A stretch of 64,000 nucleotides of DNA, from positions 310,001-374,000 of the forward strand of contig NZ_RWIJ01000002.1 in the NCBI RefSeq assembly GCF_019805165.1. The letters are read 5' to 3'. The notes under the pieces were generated by a model. It was given only the letters and a program-made list of their open reading frames with translations, made no database searches and was not told the origin of the DNA. The translations under genes and the position numbers were made by a program. This DNA is from Azospirillum sp. 412522. GTDB lineage: Bacteria; Pseudomonadota; Alphaproteobacteria; Azospirillales; Azospirillaceae. Below, in pieces: positions 1 through 9,386 of the stretch (its first letter is position 1; each line of letters begins with the position of its first letter).

Positions 1-295
1 TGGTCACCGTCACCAGATCCTGGAGCTGGTTCGCCTGTTCCGGCGCGCCGCTGGCGGTCTTGACGGTGATCTTCAGGTTGGGATGGGCCTTTTCCAGCTC
101 CGCCTTCGCCTGGTTGGCCCACCAGACGATGCCGCCGGTGAAGCCGTGGGTGGCGGCCGGGATGCTGACGCCCAGCTTCACCGTGTCCGCCGCGACGGCG
201 ACGCCGCCCAGGGCGCCACCGAGGGCGACCGTCGCCGTCATGGCAAGGCCGGCGCCCAGGACGAGACGGCGGGTGTAACGCGCAACTTCCGACAT
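1..295 (-). CDS. Sugar ABC transporter periplasmic binding protein, N-terminal part (3' end outside window)
   Basis: Only the first 98 codons lie in the window, reading leftwards from an ATG at 293-295. The protein opens MSEVARYTRRLVLGAG, with an arginine pair and a hydrophobic, alanine-rich stretch ending AVAADTVK, so it is an exported protein with a probable cleavage site near residue 36. The mature part (KLGVSIPAATHGFTGGIVWW) matches the start of periplasmic binding proteins of the ribose/galactose family (Peripla_BP_4), whose first strand begins this way. It follows the permease gene by 24 bases and is evidently the third gene of the transporter operon. The sugar cannot be told from this fragment. 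Confidence 0.85.
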   Translation of the reverse strand, partial: MSEVARYTRRLVLGAGLAMTATVALGGALGGVAVAADTVKLGVSIPAATHGFTGGIVWWANQAKAELEKAHPNLKITVKTASGAPEQANQLQDLVTVT

Positions 296-319
296 GACGT
301 TTCTCCTCCTCTTGATTTT

Positions 320-1345
320 TTAAGGACGCCGGCGCTGCAGGAAAGCGACGGCAATGATGACGCAGCCCTGCACCGCCGCGTTCAGGTAGACGCTGATGAT
401 GCTGGTCAGGTTCAGGATGTTGCTGATGACAGACAGCAGGACGGCACCGATCACCGTCCCGGCGATCCGCCCCTCGCCGCCCTTGAAGGAGGTGCCGCCG
501 ACGATCACCGCGGCGATGGCCTCCAGCTCCCACAAAAGTCCGGTGGTGGGGGAGGCGGATCCCAGCCGCGGCACGTACAGCACCGTGGCAATGCCGACGC
601 AGACGCCGAGCAGGCCGTAGGTCAGCAGCTTCACCCGGTCGACGTCCACCGCGGCGAAGCGCGCCACCTGCTCGTTGGAGCCGATGGCCTGGACATAGCG
701 GCCGAAGGCGGTGCGGTTCAGCAGGACGGCGCCGGCCACCGACACGGCCAGGAAGACCCAGACCGGCACCGGGATGCCGAGCAGGCTGCCGTAATAGACC
801 GGGCCGTAGGCGTCGGACAGGTCGTTGTCCAGCGTGATGGCGCCGCCGTCGGCCAGCCAGGTCAGCACGGCGCGGAAGATGCCGAGCGTGCCCAGCGTGA
901 CGATGAAGGGTTCGATCCGCCCGCGCGTGATCAGATAGCCGTGCGCCAATCCGAAGCCGCCGCCCAGCAGCAGGGCGAACAGCATGCCCAGCATGACCAC
1001 CGCGACCGGTGATCCGACCGACCCGGCCAGCGCGTTCATCAGCAGGATCATCCCGCCGGCGATCAGCGCCGCCATCGACCCGACCGACAGGTCGATGCCG
1101 CCGGAGATGATGACGAAGCACATGCCGATGGAGATGATCCCGATGAAGGCCGTGCGGGTCAGCACGTTCATCAGGTTGTCCCAGGTCGCGAAATCCGGGT
1201 TGAGCGCCGTGCCGACGATCAGCAGCAGCACCAGCCCGACGACCGGACCGAAGCGGTGCGGGTCGAAGCGGCGGCCCGCCTTGCGCGGCGCCGCGCGGTC
1301 TCCCCGGGCCTCAGTGGTGGGTGTGGGTGCCGATGGCATGGGCAA
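320..1345 (-). CDS. Sugar ABC transporter permease, RbsC/XylH family
   Basis: This is a 341-residue inner-membrane protein with about ten hydrophobic segments after a charged, proline-rich cytoplasmic N-terminus of some 30 residues. It carries the family signatures [10 protein letters not shown] (near residue 85) and [20 protein letters not shown] (near residue 290), typical of the RbsC/AraH/XylH permeases (BPD_transp_2) that pair with a double-domain ATPase. Its start overlaps the 3' end of the ATPase gene by 35 bases, so translational coupling is likely. A second ATG two codons in is an alternative start. The ligand specificity is not evident. The neighbouring ROK regulator suggests a pentose or hexose. 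Confidence 0.92.
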   Translation of the reverse strand: MPMPSAPTPTTEARGDRAAPRKAGRRFDPHRFGPVVGLVLLLIVGTALNPDFATWDNLMNVLTRTAFIGIISIGMCFVIISGGIDLSVGSMAALIAGGMILLMNALAGSVGSPVAVVMLGMLFALLLGGGFGLAHGYLITRGRIEPFIVTLGTLGIFRAVLTWLADGGAITLDNDLSDAYGPVYYGSLLGIPVPVWVFLAVSVAGAVLLNRTAFGRYVQAIGSNEQVARFAAVDVDRVKLLTYGLLGVCVGIATVLYVPRLGSASPTTGLLWELEAIAAVIVGGTSFKGGEGRIAGTVIGAVLLSVISNILNLTSIISVYLNAAVQGCVIIAVAFLQRRRP

Positions 1346-2801
1346 TCAACTCCTCTTCGCTGAGCCGGTCGGCGGGCACGGTCGCGCTCACCCGGCGCCC
1401 GCGCATCACGATCACCCGGTGGCAGAGCCCGATCAGTTCGATCAGTTCCGACGAAATCACGATCACGCCGCGTCCCTCGGCGGCCAGCCGCGCGATCAGG
1501 AAATAGATGTCCCGCTTGGCGCCGACATCGACGCCGCGCGTCGGCTCGTCCAGCACGAAGACGCGGGGGTCCGGCTCCAGGAACTTGGCGATGGCCAGCT
1601 TCTGCTGGTTGCCGCCGGACAGCGACGATGCCGTGCCCTGCGGATTGCCGCGGATGCCGAAGGACGCCACGGCATGCTCCAGCGCCCTGTCCTCCGACGC
1701 CGGCGACAGCAGCGGCTGGGCATGGTGGCGCAGCGTCATCAGGGTCAGGTTGTCGCGCAGGCCCATGTTGACGTGCAGGCCCTTGCCCTTGCGGTCCTCG
1801 CTGAGATAGGTCAGGCCGTTGCGCATCGCCTCGCGCGGGCTGCGCAAGGACACCGGGCGGCCTTCGATCTCGACGGTTCCGCCGCTGCGCGGGCGCAGGC
1901 CCAGGATGCCCTCGAACAGCTCGGTGCGGCCGGCGCCGACCAGACCGGCGAAACCCAGGATCTCGCCGGGATGGAGGTCGAAGCTCACATCCTCCGCCCA
2001 GCCGGGAACCGTCAGGCCGCGCACGGTCATCAGCGGCTTGCCGAGGGCGGGGATGTGCTTGTCCGGGAACATGTCGGTCAGCTCGCGGCCGACCATCAGT
2101 TCCGCCATGCGCTGGCGCGGCGTCTCGGCGGTGGGGGCACGGGCGACGAAGCGGCCGTCGCGCATCACGATCACCTCGTCGGTGATGCGCTCCACCTCGT
2201 CCAGCTTGTGCGAGATGTAGACGATGGTGACGCCGTCCCGCCGCAGCCGGTCGATCAGCCCGAACAGCCGGTCGCATTCGGACGGGGTCAGGCTGGCCGT
2301 CGGCTCGTCCATGACCAGCAGGCGGGCGTTGCGCAGCTGCGCCTTGGCGATCTCCACCAACTGCTTCTCGGCGACGATCAGGTCGCGCACCTTGCCGTCG
2401 GGGTCGCCCTCGAAGCCGACCTGACGCAGGGCCTCGACCGCCTGCGCGCGCATCGCGCGGTCGTCGAGCAGCCAGCCGCGCCGGATCTCATGGCCGAGGA
2501 ACATGTTCTGGACGACGGTCAGGTCGTCGGCGAGGCTGAGCTCCTGGTGGATCAGCACGATGCCGCGCTTCTCGGCGTCGCGGGAGTTGCGGAACGTCAC
2601 CGGTTCGCCGTCGATGCTCAGCGTGCCGGAGGTCGGCGCGTGATAGCCGGCGAGGATCTTCATCAGCGTCGATTTGCCGGCGCCATTCTCGCCCAGCAGC
2701 CCGTGCACCCGGCCGGGATGCAGGTCGAAGCCGACGCCGTGCAGGACGCGCACGGGTCCGAATTCCTTGGTGATGCCGTCGAAGGCGACATGCAGGCTCA
2801 T
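1311..2801 (-). CDS. Sugar ABC transporter ATP-binding protein, double ATPase domain (RbsA/XylG family)
   Basis: The 496-residue protein has two ABC domains in tandem, as in RbsA, MglA and XylG. The first has a full Walker A (GENGAGKST, residues 37-45) and Walker B (LLVMDEPT). The second has the usual degenerate P-loop (GLVGAGRTE) but a perfect signature (SLSGGNQQK) and Walker B ([13 protein letters not shown]). I chose the ATG at 2801 over the longer frame that begins at 2885 because GGAG lies about 6 bases upstream and the sequence from [12 protein letters not shown] aligns with the family start. It is the first gene of the operon and is transcribed divergently from the ROK regulator. Confidence 0.93.
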   Translation of the reverse strand: MSLHVAFDGITKEFGPVRVLHGVGFDLHPGRVHGLLGENGAGKSTLMKILAGYHAPTSGTLSIDGEPVTFRNSRDAEKRGIVLIHQELSLADDLTVVQNMFLGHEIRRGWLLDDRAMRAQAVEALRQVGFEGDPDGKVRDLIVAEKQLVEIAKAQLRNARLLVMDEPTASLTPSECDRLFGLIDRLRRDGVTIVYISHKLDEVERITDEVIVMRDGRFVARAPTAETPRQRMAELMVGRELTDMFPDKHIPALGKPLMTVRGLTVPGWAEDVSFDLHPGEILGFAGLVGAGRTELFEGILGLRPRSGGTVEIEGRPVSLRSPREAMRNGLTYLSEDRKGKGLHVNMGLRDNLTLMTLRHHAQPLLSPASEDRALEHAVASFGIRGNPQGTASSLSGGNQQKLAIAKFLEPDPRVFVLDEPTRGVDVGAKRDIYFLIARLAAEGRGVIVISSELIELIGLCHRVIVMRGRRVSATVPADRLSEEELIAHAIGTHTHH

Positions 2802-2911
2802 GGCTCCGCACCCCCTGACGGCCATCCCACCGGCCGCAAGCCTGCGGCGGGGCGGATACCGTCCATGACGTTTCTCCCACTGCAAAGCGTGTCGTTCCGG
2901 AGAACGTTGCT

Positions 2912-2955
2912 TTGTCTGTTAAGCGGATGGTAAGTCCGACGCTTTGGACAGACAA
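2912..2955. promoter_or_regulatory. Inverted repeat in the ABC/ROK divergent region, candidate operator
   Basis: TTGTCTGT at 2912-2919 is matched by its exact complement ACAGACAA at 2948-2955, and the next bases (AAGCG and CGCTT) extend the pairing after a small bulge. It lies between the divergent ATPase and ROK genes, where the ROK repressor would be expected to bind. It could equally be a stem-loop in the leader of the transporter transcript. Confidence 0.45.
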
Positions 2956-3030
2956 TGGCCGACTTCGAACATAATTTGGCAAAAGTGGGGAGGGTGTGGT
3001 AGGGGTGGGAAACGGTGTTCTCATTTACCT

Positions 3031-3053
3031 CCCTCTCCCGTCCCGGGAGAGGG
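3031..3053. repeat. REP-like palindrome CCCTCTCCCG/CGGGAGAGGG
   Basis: A perfect 10-bp stem (3031-3040 with 3044-3053) and a 3-base loop, located 66 bases before the ROK gene start. The same core recurs at 25288 and 25404, so it is a copy of a dispersed palindromic repeat rather than a site specific to this operon. Confidence 0.7.
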
Positions 3054-3118
3054 CGACTAGCTCCAAATGCGAACACGCAGGGGGTGGAAACCACCGCGCT
3101 TCGGAAAGGCACCTGTCG

Positions 3119-4336
3119 ATGGTTGACTGGCAACGTCTGTCGGACGGCGAGCGCGCCCTGCTGGAGCGGCTGTTCTGGGCCGGCGGGCTGTCGCGCGGCG
3201 AGCTGGCGGCGTCGGTCGAGTTTTCCAAGAGCAAGGCCAACCTTGCGATCTCCAGCCTGATCGGGCGGGAGCTGATCGAGGAGGGCGGGGTGCAGCCGTC
3301 CTCGGGCGGGCGGCGGCCGGAGGTGCTGCGGCTGAGCCACCGCATGGGCGTGCTGGCGGGGATCGACATCGGCGCCACCAGCATCGACGTGGCGCTGCTC
3401 GCCCCCGACATGACGGTGCTGGACCACCGGTCGGAGCCGGTCGATGTGCGCGACGGGCCGGCGGCGGTGTTCAAACGCGTGCGGGATTTGCTGCGCGAGG
3501 CACGGGAACGGCTGGGAATCGGGCCGGCGCGGGTGCTGGGAATCGGCGTCGGCGTGCCGGGGCCGGTCGCCTTCGACAGCGGCATGCTGGTCAACCCGCC
3601 GCTGCTGCCGGGGTGGGAGAGGTTCTCGATCCGCGAATGGCTGGCCGAGGAGTATGCCGCCCCGGTCTTCGTCGACAACGACGTGAACATCCTGGCGCTC
3701 GGCACCCATTGGCGCCTGCGCGGGCAGATTCAGAACTTCCTGGTCATCAAGATCGGCACCGGCATCGGCTGCGGCATCATCTGCCACGGCATGGTCTATC
3801 GCGGGCGGGACGGCTCGGCGGGGGACGTCGGCCATATCTGCGTCGATCCGCAGGGGCCGGTCTGCCATTGCGGCAATGCCGGCTGCGTCGAGGCGATGGC
3901 GGCCGGCCCGGCGATCGCCCGCATGGCGGAAGAAGCGGCGCGGAACGGGGAAAGCCCGCGGCTGATGGAGTTGCTGGAGCGCAACGGGCACCTGACCACC
4001 GTCGATCTCGGCAATGCCAGCCGGGCGGGCGACGCCGCCGCCAACGCCATCGTCCAGCAGGCCGGCGCCCATATCGGCTGGATGCTGGCGGCGGTGGTCA
4101 ATTTCTTCAACCCGTCGCACATCTTCATCGGCGGCGGTGTGGCGCGGATCGGGCCGCTGCTGCTGGCCTCGATCCGGCAGAGCGTCTACCAGCGCTCGCT
4201 CGCCCTTTCGACCCGGCATCTCGACATCCGGGATGTGCCGGAGGTGGAAAGCGCCGGGGTCATCGGGGCGGCGGTGATGGCGGTGCAGGAAACCATGCTG
4301 GCCGGAACTGCCAGGGAGCGGGCAAGCCGCTCCTGA
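3119..4336 (+). CDS. ROK-family transcriptional regulator
   Basis: This 405-residue protein has an N-terminal winged helix-turn-helix (about residues 20-65, LSRGELAASVEFSKSKANL) followed by a ROK sugar-kinase-like fold. The fold starts at GVLAGIDIGATSIDVALL and contains the zinc-binding motif CHCGNAGC near residues 248-255. NagC and XylR have this architecture: they repress sugar genes and release DNA on binding a sugar. I chose the start at MVDWQRL because GGAAAGG sits 9 bases upstream and the longer frame runs into a palindromic repeat. Lying head-to-head with the sugar transporter, it is the likely local repressor. Confidence 0.9.
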   Translation: MVDWQRLSDGERALLERLFWAGGLSRGELAASVEFSKSKANLAISSLIGRELIEEGGVQPSSGGRRPEVLRLSHRMGVLAGIDIGATSIDVALLAPDMTVLDHRSEPVDVRDGPAAVFKRVRDLLREARERLGIGPARVLGIGVGVPGPVAFDSGMLVNPPLLPGWERFSIREWLAEEYAAPVFVDNDVNILALGTHWRLRGQIQNFLVIKIGTGIGCGIICHGMVYRGRDGSAGDVGHICVDPQGPVCHCGNAGCVEAMAAGPAIARMAEEAARNGESPRLMELLERNGHLTTVDLGNASRAGDAAANAIVQQAGAHIGWMLAAVVNFFNPSHIFIGGGVARIGPLLLASIRQSVYQRSLALSTRHLDIRDVPEVESAGVIGAAVMAVQETMLAGTARERASRS

Positions 4337-4354
4337 CATGCTCCGGCCCGCGCG

Positions 4355-6457
4355 TCACGCCGCGCGGACGGCGGTGATGAAGGAGGTGACCTCGCCGCGC
4401 AGGGTTTCCGCCTCGCGCGCGAGGCTGCAGGCGGCGTCGAGCACCTCGGTGGCGGCGGAACCGGTTTCCAGCACCGCATGGTTGACGCCGACGATGGTGG
4501 AGGAGACGGCGGTGGTGCCGCGCGCCGCCTCCGTCACGTTGCCGGCGATGTCGCGGGTGGCGGCGCCCTGCTCCTCGATGGCGGCGGCGATGGTGGTGGT
4601 GATCTCGCTGATGCGGCCGATGGTCTGGCCAATGCCGTGGATGGCGTCCTGGGCGCCGCCGGTCGCCTGCTGGATCTCCTTCACCTTGGCCTGGATCTCG
4701 TCGGTGGCGCGGGCGGTCTGGCTGGCCAGCGCCTTGACCTCGCCGGCGACGACGGCGAAGCCCTTGCCGGACTCGCCGGCCCGCGCGGCCTCGATGGTGG
4801 CGTTCAGCGCCAGCAGGTTGGTCTGCGCCGCGATGGTGTTGATCATCTCCACCACATGGCCGATCTGGTCGGCCGCCTCCACCAGCGTGCGCATGGTGGT
4901 GTTGGTCCGTTCGGCCTGGGTCACCGCCTCGCCGGAGATGCGGGTGGAAGCGGCGATCTGGCGGCCGATCTCCAGGATGGAGGCCGACAGCTCCTCCGTC
5001 GCCGAGGCCACCGTCTGCACGTTGGCCGACGCCTGTTCGGACGCCGCCGCGACGGCGGTCGCCTGCTCGCTGGCGAAGGTCGCGGTGGTCGACATGGTGC
5101 CGGCGGTGCCCTGCATCTCGGTGGCGGCCGAGGCGACCGTCTCGACGATATGCATCGCCTTGGCGTCGAAATCGCGCATCAGGGTTTCCAGCCGGGTCGC
5201 CCGCGCCTCCTTGGCGGCCTGCTCGCGGGCCTGTTCCGCCGCCAGGCGGTCGGCGGTCAGCATGCTGTCGCGGAAGATCGTGACGGTCGCCGCCATGCCG
5301 CCGATCTCGTCGGCCCGGCCCAGGCCGGGGATCGTCACCGCCATGTCGCGGTCGGCCAGCCGGCGCATCGCCTCGGTCATCGAGCGGATCGGGTCGCTGA
5401 CCCGGCGCTTGGCGACGATCAGGCCGGCAACGGTCAGCAGGACGGCGGCCAGCACCAGCAGGCCGGCGATGGTGGCGTCGCGCGTCGCCCGCGCGGCCTG
5501 CGCCTCGGAACTGACGACCATCCGGTCCACCGCCGCCAGCGCGGCATCGACGATGTAGCCCTGGCTGGCGGTGTCCTGCCGGCGCAGGGCGCCGATCTCG
5601 ACCGGCGACGGCCGGCCCTCTGCCAGGGCGGCGAGCACCGCCTTGCGCTGGTCGACCAGCGGGCCTTCGAAATTCACCTTGGCCTTCTCGACCGCCTCGC
5701 GGATGGAGTCCGGCGTGTCGGAACGGGATGCCGATTCCTTGACCGAAGCCCAGGCCTGCCCGGTGCGGCCGATGGCCTCGGCCACCGCCTGCGCGTCGGC
5801 CGGGGTCCAGGCTTGGCCGGTGGCGACCGCGGTCTGGATGCGGAGCGCCATGCCGCCGGCATTCAGCCGGGTGTTCCAGGCGGCGCGCTTGATGCCCAGC
5901 AGATGATCGACCATCGGGTCGGCCAGCTTCAGCGAGGCGTCCAGCAGGTCGGTCGCCGCGGTCAGCGCGTCGAGATAGGCCACCGGCGCCGTCGCCCAGG
6001 CCTCCGCCACCGCAGGATCGCGCGACGCCTTGCGCTGGCGGACCGCGCCGTCGGCTTGTCGGCGCAGGGCGGCCAGCGTGTCGTGGGTGGCGCGCAGAGT
6101 CGAGATCGCGGCCGGCAGGCCGGGCAGGTCGAGGGCGGCGAGCTTGGCGGCGATGGCGGCATAGCCGTCCTCCGCCACCGCGCGGTTGGCGGCGATGTCG
6201 CGCAGTTCGGCGTCGCCGGCCGGCTCCTCCGCCCCCAGCGCCGGGCCGACCAGACCGCGCTCCAGCCGGATCGCCAGCAGCGTGCGCAGCAGGTCGCGGC
6301 TGGTCTCGCTGAGGGTGGCGACACGCTGGGCGTTGCGGGTGCGATGGACGACGTCGACCAGCGTGACGCTGCTGGTGGCGATCAGCAGCAGGCCCAACGC
6401 GGCGACGACAAGTCCAAGGGTGGCGCGGATCGACAGCCGCGAAAGGAGCGAGATCAT
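4355..6457 (-). CDS. Methyl-accepting chemotaxis protein
   Basis: This 700-residue protein has a transmembrane helix at about residues 10-35, a roughly 290-residue helical periplasmic sensor region, a second transmembrane helix near 325-350, a HAMP domain ([20 protein letters not shown]...) and a cytoplasmic signalling domain. The signalling domain has the conserved hairpin tip [20 protein letters not shown] (about 537-556). It detects a chemical and controls CheA. The sensor domain is not one I can assign a ligand to. The ATG at 6457 is preferred over the longer frame because the membrane helix follows directly. The gene converges on the ROK regulator with an 18-base gap. Confidence 0.93.
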   Translation of the reverse strand: MISLLSRLSIRATLGLVVAALGLLLIATSSVTLVDVVHRTRNAQRVATLSETSRDLLRTLLAIRLERGLVGPALGAEEPAGDAELRDIAANRAVAEDGYAAIAAKLAALDLPGLPAAISTLRATHDTLAALRRQADGAVRQRKASRDPAVAEAWATAPVAYLDALTAATDLLDASLKLADPMVDHLLGIKRAAWNTRLNAGGMALRIQTAVATGQAWTPADAQAVAEAIGRTGQAWASVKESASRSDTPDSIREAVEKAKVNFEGPLVDQRKAVLAALAEGRPSPVEIGALRRQDTASQGYIVDAALAAVDRMVVSSEAQAARATRDATIAGLLVLAAVLLTVAGLIVAKRRVSDPIRSMTEAMRRLADRDMAVTIPGLGRADEIGGMAATVTIFRDSMLTADRLAAEQAREQAAKEARATRLETLMRDFDAKAMHIVETVASAATEMQGTAGTMSTTATFASEQATAVAAASEQASANVQTVASATEELSASILEIGRQIAASTRISGEAVTQAERTNTTMRTLVEAADQIGHVVEMINTIAAQTNLLALNATIEAARAGESGKGFAVVAGEVKALASQTARATDEIQAKVKEIQQATGGAQDAIHGIGQTIGRISEITTTIAAAIEEQGAATRDIAGNVTEAARGTTAVSSTIVGVNHAVLETGSAATEVLDAACSLAREAETLRGEVTSFITAVRAA

Positions 6458-6838
6458 GGTCCGGTCCTGTGTGTGCGAAGAGTTCGAGCCGTTGCGGACG
6501 GCATGACACCGCTCCACCCGCCGGCAAGGGCCGGCGGAGCGGGCGATTGCTATAAATCGGTGAGGGACTAAACCTAAGGGGATAAAGGAAAACTGCTTCG
6601 CGGTTTCGGTTCGGCCCCTATTGACAGCAGTCGCGCATCCCCCGCAACGGCATCCCTTCGACGTTGATATATTAATATTCTAAGACTGGGGAATTCGGGA
6701 ATGCAGATGGAATCGAAGAGTGGATCAAAATGCCGCAGTGTTGCGCGCCAAAGCGTCGAAAATGGCTGCCCGCATTTTAAAATGAATTTTCAAAAAGAAC
6801 GGCAGCGATATTTGCCGCGCCCTGGTCGCGGCGCTTCG
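6458..6838. other. Intergenic region upstream of the chemoreceptor, no gene seen
   Basis: About 380 bases between the chemoreceptor start and the stop of the lipoprotein gene, both on the minus strand. It holds an AT-rich stretch at 6666-6682 (GATATATTAATATTC) and a perfect 12-base palindrome CATTTTAAAATG at 6773-6784. The palindrome may be part of a termination signal for the lipoprotein transcript, though no clear U-tract follows. No convincing open frame or promoter consensus was found. Confidence 0.5.
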
Positions 6839-8239
6839 TCAGAAATGTGCGCCGCGGCTTCCGTCGGAACCCCTGCCGGAACCACCACCAAAGCCACCAC
6901 CGAAACTACCTCTGGGGCCGGTGCGGGGCGAGCCGCCGTCACCACCCGGCATCGCCCCCCGTCCACGGCCCGGCCCGCCGAAAGCCGGGTTGGACGGAGA
7001 TTCAGGCGATAGGCCGGCGGAAGAAGGTGGGCTGGCCGCACCGGCGGCGCCGGACGTGGAACTGCCATCAGGGCCGGAATTGGGGCCGGAATTGGGATTG
7101 AGGCCGGATGCGGGGCGCTGGCCGGCGGCCGGTCCGCCAGCGGGGCCGGGCGGCATGCCCCATCCCGGATGGGTGCGCATGCCGTCGACCGGCCCTTCCG
7201 GACCATCCATACCCGGCGCATCCGGTCCCTGCGGGCCGTCGGGGCGCATGCCAGCCCGTGCCAGACCGGCGGCCCGGGCGGCGGGATCGGTCCCGTCCAG
7301 CGACCTGCCCCCCAGACTCGGGGCGCCGAAGGAGCGGCTGCGGCCGACCCCGCCGCCGGAAGTCACCAGGCTGTCGATCACCACCCGTGCAGGGCCGCCT
7401 CCGGACCGGTCGATGCGTGGGCCGTCCGGCACCGTCGTCTGCCCGGATGCGTCGACATAAGTCTCGATCGACAGGGCGTTGACCGTGCTGCCGAAGGGGT
7501 TGAACGGATCGGGCTCCACCGTCAGCGCCGCACCGGGAACGACGCCGGGATCGGGCCCGCCGCCGACGCGCACCATGCTGCCCACCGCCGGCAGGGCATC
7601 GGCCCTGCCAAGGCCGCGAGACAGCGTCAGCCCGGCGACGGTCAGCGTCCCGGGCGTCACCGCATCCAGCCGCCCGCGCAGCAGCCAGCCCCGCGCCGGC
7701 TCCCAGGGATCGACCCGGCTGGCGTCGATCACGCCGTCGGGCCGGCGCAGGCCGGAAATGGCGACCCAGCGTCCGGGGGTGAGCGCGGTGGTGCCCTCCG
7801 CCTCGGCAAGGTCGATGCGCTGCCCCAGGACCAGAGCGCCGCCGGTCGTCGTCCGCTCCACCGGGCCGGCGACGGCGAACCGCACCTCCAGCCTGCGCGC
7901 GGTCAGGCTGGTCGGCCCGCCGGCCGCCGCGGTCATGGCGACCGTCTGGCCGATCCGCACGTCGCCGGGCTGTGCCGGTCGGCCTTCGACCCGAACCTCC
8001 GTGGTCGGCGGCAGATCGACCCGCAGGCCGTTGACCCAGACGCTGCCGAAGGCGGTGACGGTGCCGACGATGCCCGTGCCGCCAATGCCGCGGTCGGTGA
8101 CGGAAACGCCGGTGCCGCCGATGCCGCGGTCGGCCAGCCCGTCATCCCGGGCAGGGGAAAGGGCAGGACCGCAGCCGGCGGCGGCTAGCATCATCGTCAG
8201 CAACAGCGTGCGGACGAGGGGAGAGGGCTTGCGGATCAC
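6839..8239 (-). CDS. Predicted lipoprotein with DUF5666-type domain and Gly/Pro-rich tail
   Basis: This 466-residue protein has a lipoprotein signal ending in the lipobox LAAAGC (Cys23). Two exact copies of DRGIGGTG follow (residues 37-44 and 49-56). The middle consists of repeated beta-type modules such as GTVTAFGSVWVNGLRVDL and GRWVAISGLRRPDGVIDAS, typical of the DUF5666 family. The last 150 residues are low-complexity Gly/Pro/Ser. It is probably anchored in the outer or inner membrane. No function is known. Its ATG overlaps the stop of the preceding DUF6502 gene by 4 bases, so the two are translated together. Confidence 0.8.
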   Translation of the reverse strand: MIRKPSPLVRTLLLTMMLAAAGCGPALSPARDDGLADRGIGGTGVSVTDRGIGGTGIVGTVTAFGSVWVNGLRVDLPPTTEVRVEGRPAQPGDVRIGQTVAMTAAAGGPTSLTARRLEVRFAVAGPVERTTTGGALVLGQRIDLAEAEGTTALTPGRWVAISGLRRPDGVIDASRVDPWEPARGWLLRGRLDAVTPGTLTVAGLTLSRGLGRADALPAVGSMVRVGGGPDPGVVPGAALTVEPDPFNPFGSTVNALSIETYVDASGQTTVPDGPRIDRSGGGPARVVIDSLVTSGGGVGRSRSFGAPSLGGRSLDGTDPAARAAGLARAGMRPDGPQGPDAPGMDGPEGPVDGMRTHPGWGMPPGPAGGPAAGQRPASGLNPNSGPNSGPDGSSTSGAAGAASPPSSAGLSPESPSNPAFGGPGRGRGAMPGGDGGSPRTGPRGSFGGGFGGGSGRGSDGSRGAHF

Positions 8240-9165
8240 GATGCCGCCGCCCCCCCGCCGGCCCCGGCGTCTTGCCGCGCAGGAGCAGGCAGTTCGTCCT
8301 CGTCATAGAGATAGAGGCCGGCGGTGAAGCGGTGGCCGGCATCGTCACGGCCGGCGTCGCCATCGGCAAGGTCGGCGGCCATGCGGTTCAGTTCGACCAG
8401 CATCGCCATGCCCAGCCGGTCGGCCTCCCGCCGCAGGACGGCAACGGACTCAGGGCTGAGCCGGTCGTAGGCGAGCGCGCGTTCCAGGAAAGGCGGCATG
8501 CCGCCCGCCAGATTGTGGCCGGATGCCGCCAGATGATCGGCAAGGTTGCGGCCGTAGTAATAGGCAAGCTTGTCCAGATCGCCGCGCGGCACATGCGCCG
8601 CCTCGGCAAGATCGAGCAGGCCATCGGGCCGTTCCGTCACCAGCCCGGCATGCAGCAATTCGTCCAGCAGGGCGCGCGGGCGGATGTCCTTGCTGATGCC
8701 GGTCACCAGCGTTTCGAAGCTGGACCCGCTCCCGGAGCCCGAACCGCGGGACAGCGGGGCGGGGCGGCCATCGGCGTCGAGGAAGGCTGCATCGGTCAGC
8801 CAGCGGCTCAACACCTGCGCGCCCAGTGACGGCGCGGCGGCGGCGGCGGCCTCCGCGGCCGGCGGGGCGCTGCGGATCTGGCTGACGTCCTTGCGGTGGA
8901 CGCCGGTCAGCAGGGTGATGCGGCTGTCGGTCATCGGCTTTCCGGGCAGCGCGAAGCCGCGCTCCGCCACCTCGACATACACCGACTTCAGCAGGTTCGC
9001 CAGCATCGGCCAGGAGATGCCGAAACCGATCAGCGTCCGTACCAGCGGAACCAGCAGCCTGCGCACCGCCGTCAGCAGCGCCGGCGGCGGCGCCGCCCCG
9101 GCGATTCCGGCCCCGGTCAACTCTGCCTTTCGGGAGCGGTCTGGTTCGGGGCTGCGGATCGGCAC
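8236..9165 (-). CDS. DUF6502 family protein
   Basis: This 309-residue cytoplasmic protein shows the features I associate with DUF6502: an N-terminal helical region (LIGFGISWPMLANLLKSVYVEVAERGF) that resembles a winged-helix DNA-binding fold, then TDSRITLLTGVHRKDVSQI, then a helical C-terminal half. The helix-turn-helix-like part hints at a transcription factor, but this is inference. It forms an operon with the DUF5666 lipoprotein (overlap ATGA at 8236-8239), a pairing I recall from other proteobacteria. A palindrome lies about 95 bases upstream. Confidence 0.75.
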   Translation of the reverse strand: MPIRSPEPDRSRKAELTGAGIAGAAPPPALLTAVRRLLVPLVRTLIGFGISWPMLANLLKSVYVEVAERGFALPGKPMTDSRITLLTGVHRKDVSQIRSAPPAAEAAAAAAPSLGAQVLSRWLTDAAFLDADGRPAPLSRGSGSGSGSSFETLVTGISKDIRPRALLDELLHAGLVTERPDGLLDLAEAAHVPRGDLDKLAYYYGRNLADHLAASGHNLAGGMPPFLERALAYDRLSPESVAVLRREADRLGMAMLVELNRMAADLADGDAGRDDAGHRFTAGLYLYDEDELPAPARQDAGAGGGAAAS

Positions 9166-9257
9166 GCGCCTGACACTCCGGCGGTTGGGGGCTGATTTTT
9201 ATGACCGATGTGACAATAGCGCGGTGACAGGGAAAGGGAATCACCTTTTCGCTTGAT

Positions 9258-9274
9258 GTGGGAAAATTTCCCAC
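9258..9274. promoter_or_regulatory. 17-bp palindrome in divergent promoter region, candidate operator
   Basis: GTGGGAAA-A-TTTCCCAC is a perfect inverted repeat of 8-base arms around one base. An outer TGAT/ATCA pair extends it with a 2-base bulge. It lies between the divergent DUF6502 gene (start 9165) and the membrane-protein gene, the usual position for a shared operator. The DUF6502 protein, if it is a DNA-binding protein, is a natural candidate ligand. Confidence 0.5.
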
Positions 9275-9386
9275 GCATCATGGCGGGCATGCAACGGTCG
9301 TCGTGGCCATGCATCCCCGCAGGACCGACGAGGTCCATCAAAGCTCCACCCAAGGTCCGAGGAGCGGCCGTCCGGCCGTAGCCCGC

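Noticed and set aside
984..2933. 649-codon plus-strand frame
   Set aside because: It lies opposite the permease and ATPase genes and shows no family features; typical of GC-rich shadow frames.
6701..7012. 103-codon plus-strand frame before the lipoprotein gene
   Set aside because: Over half overlaps the antisense of the lipoprotein tail, and the start lacks a ribosome site.
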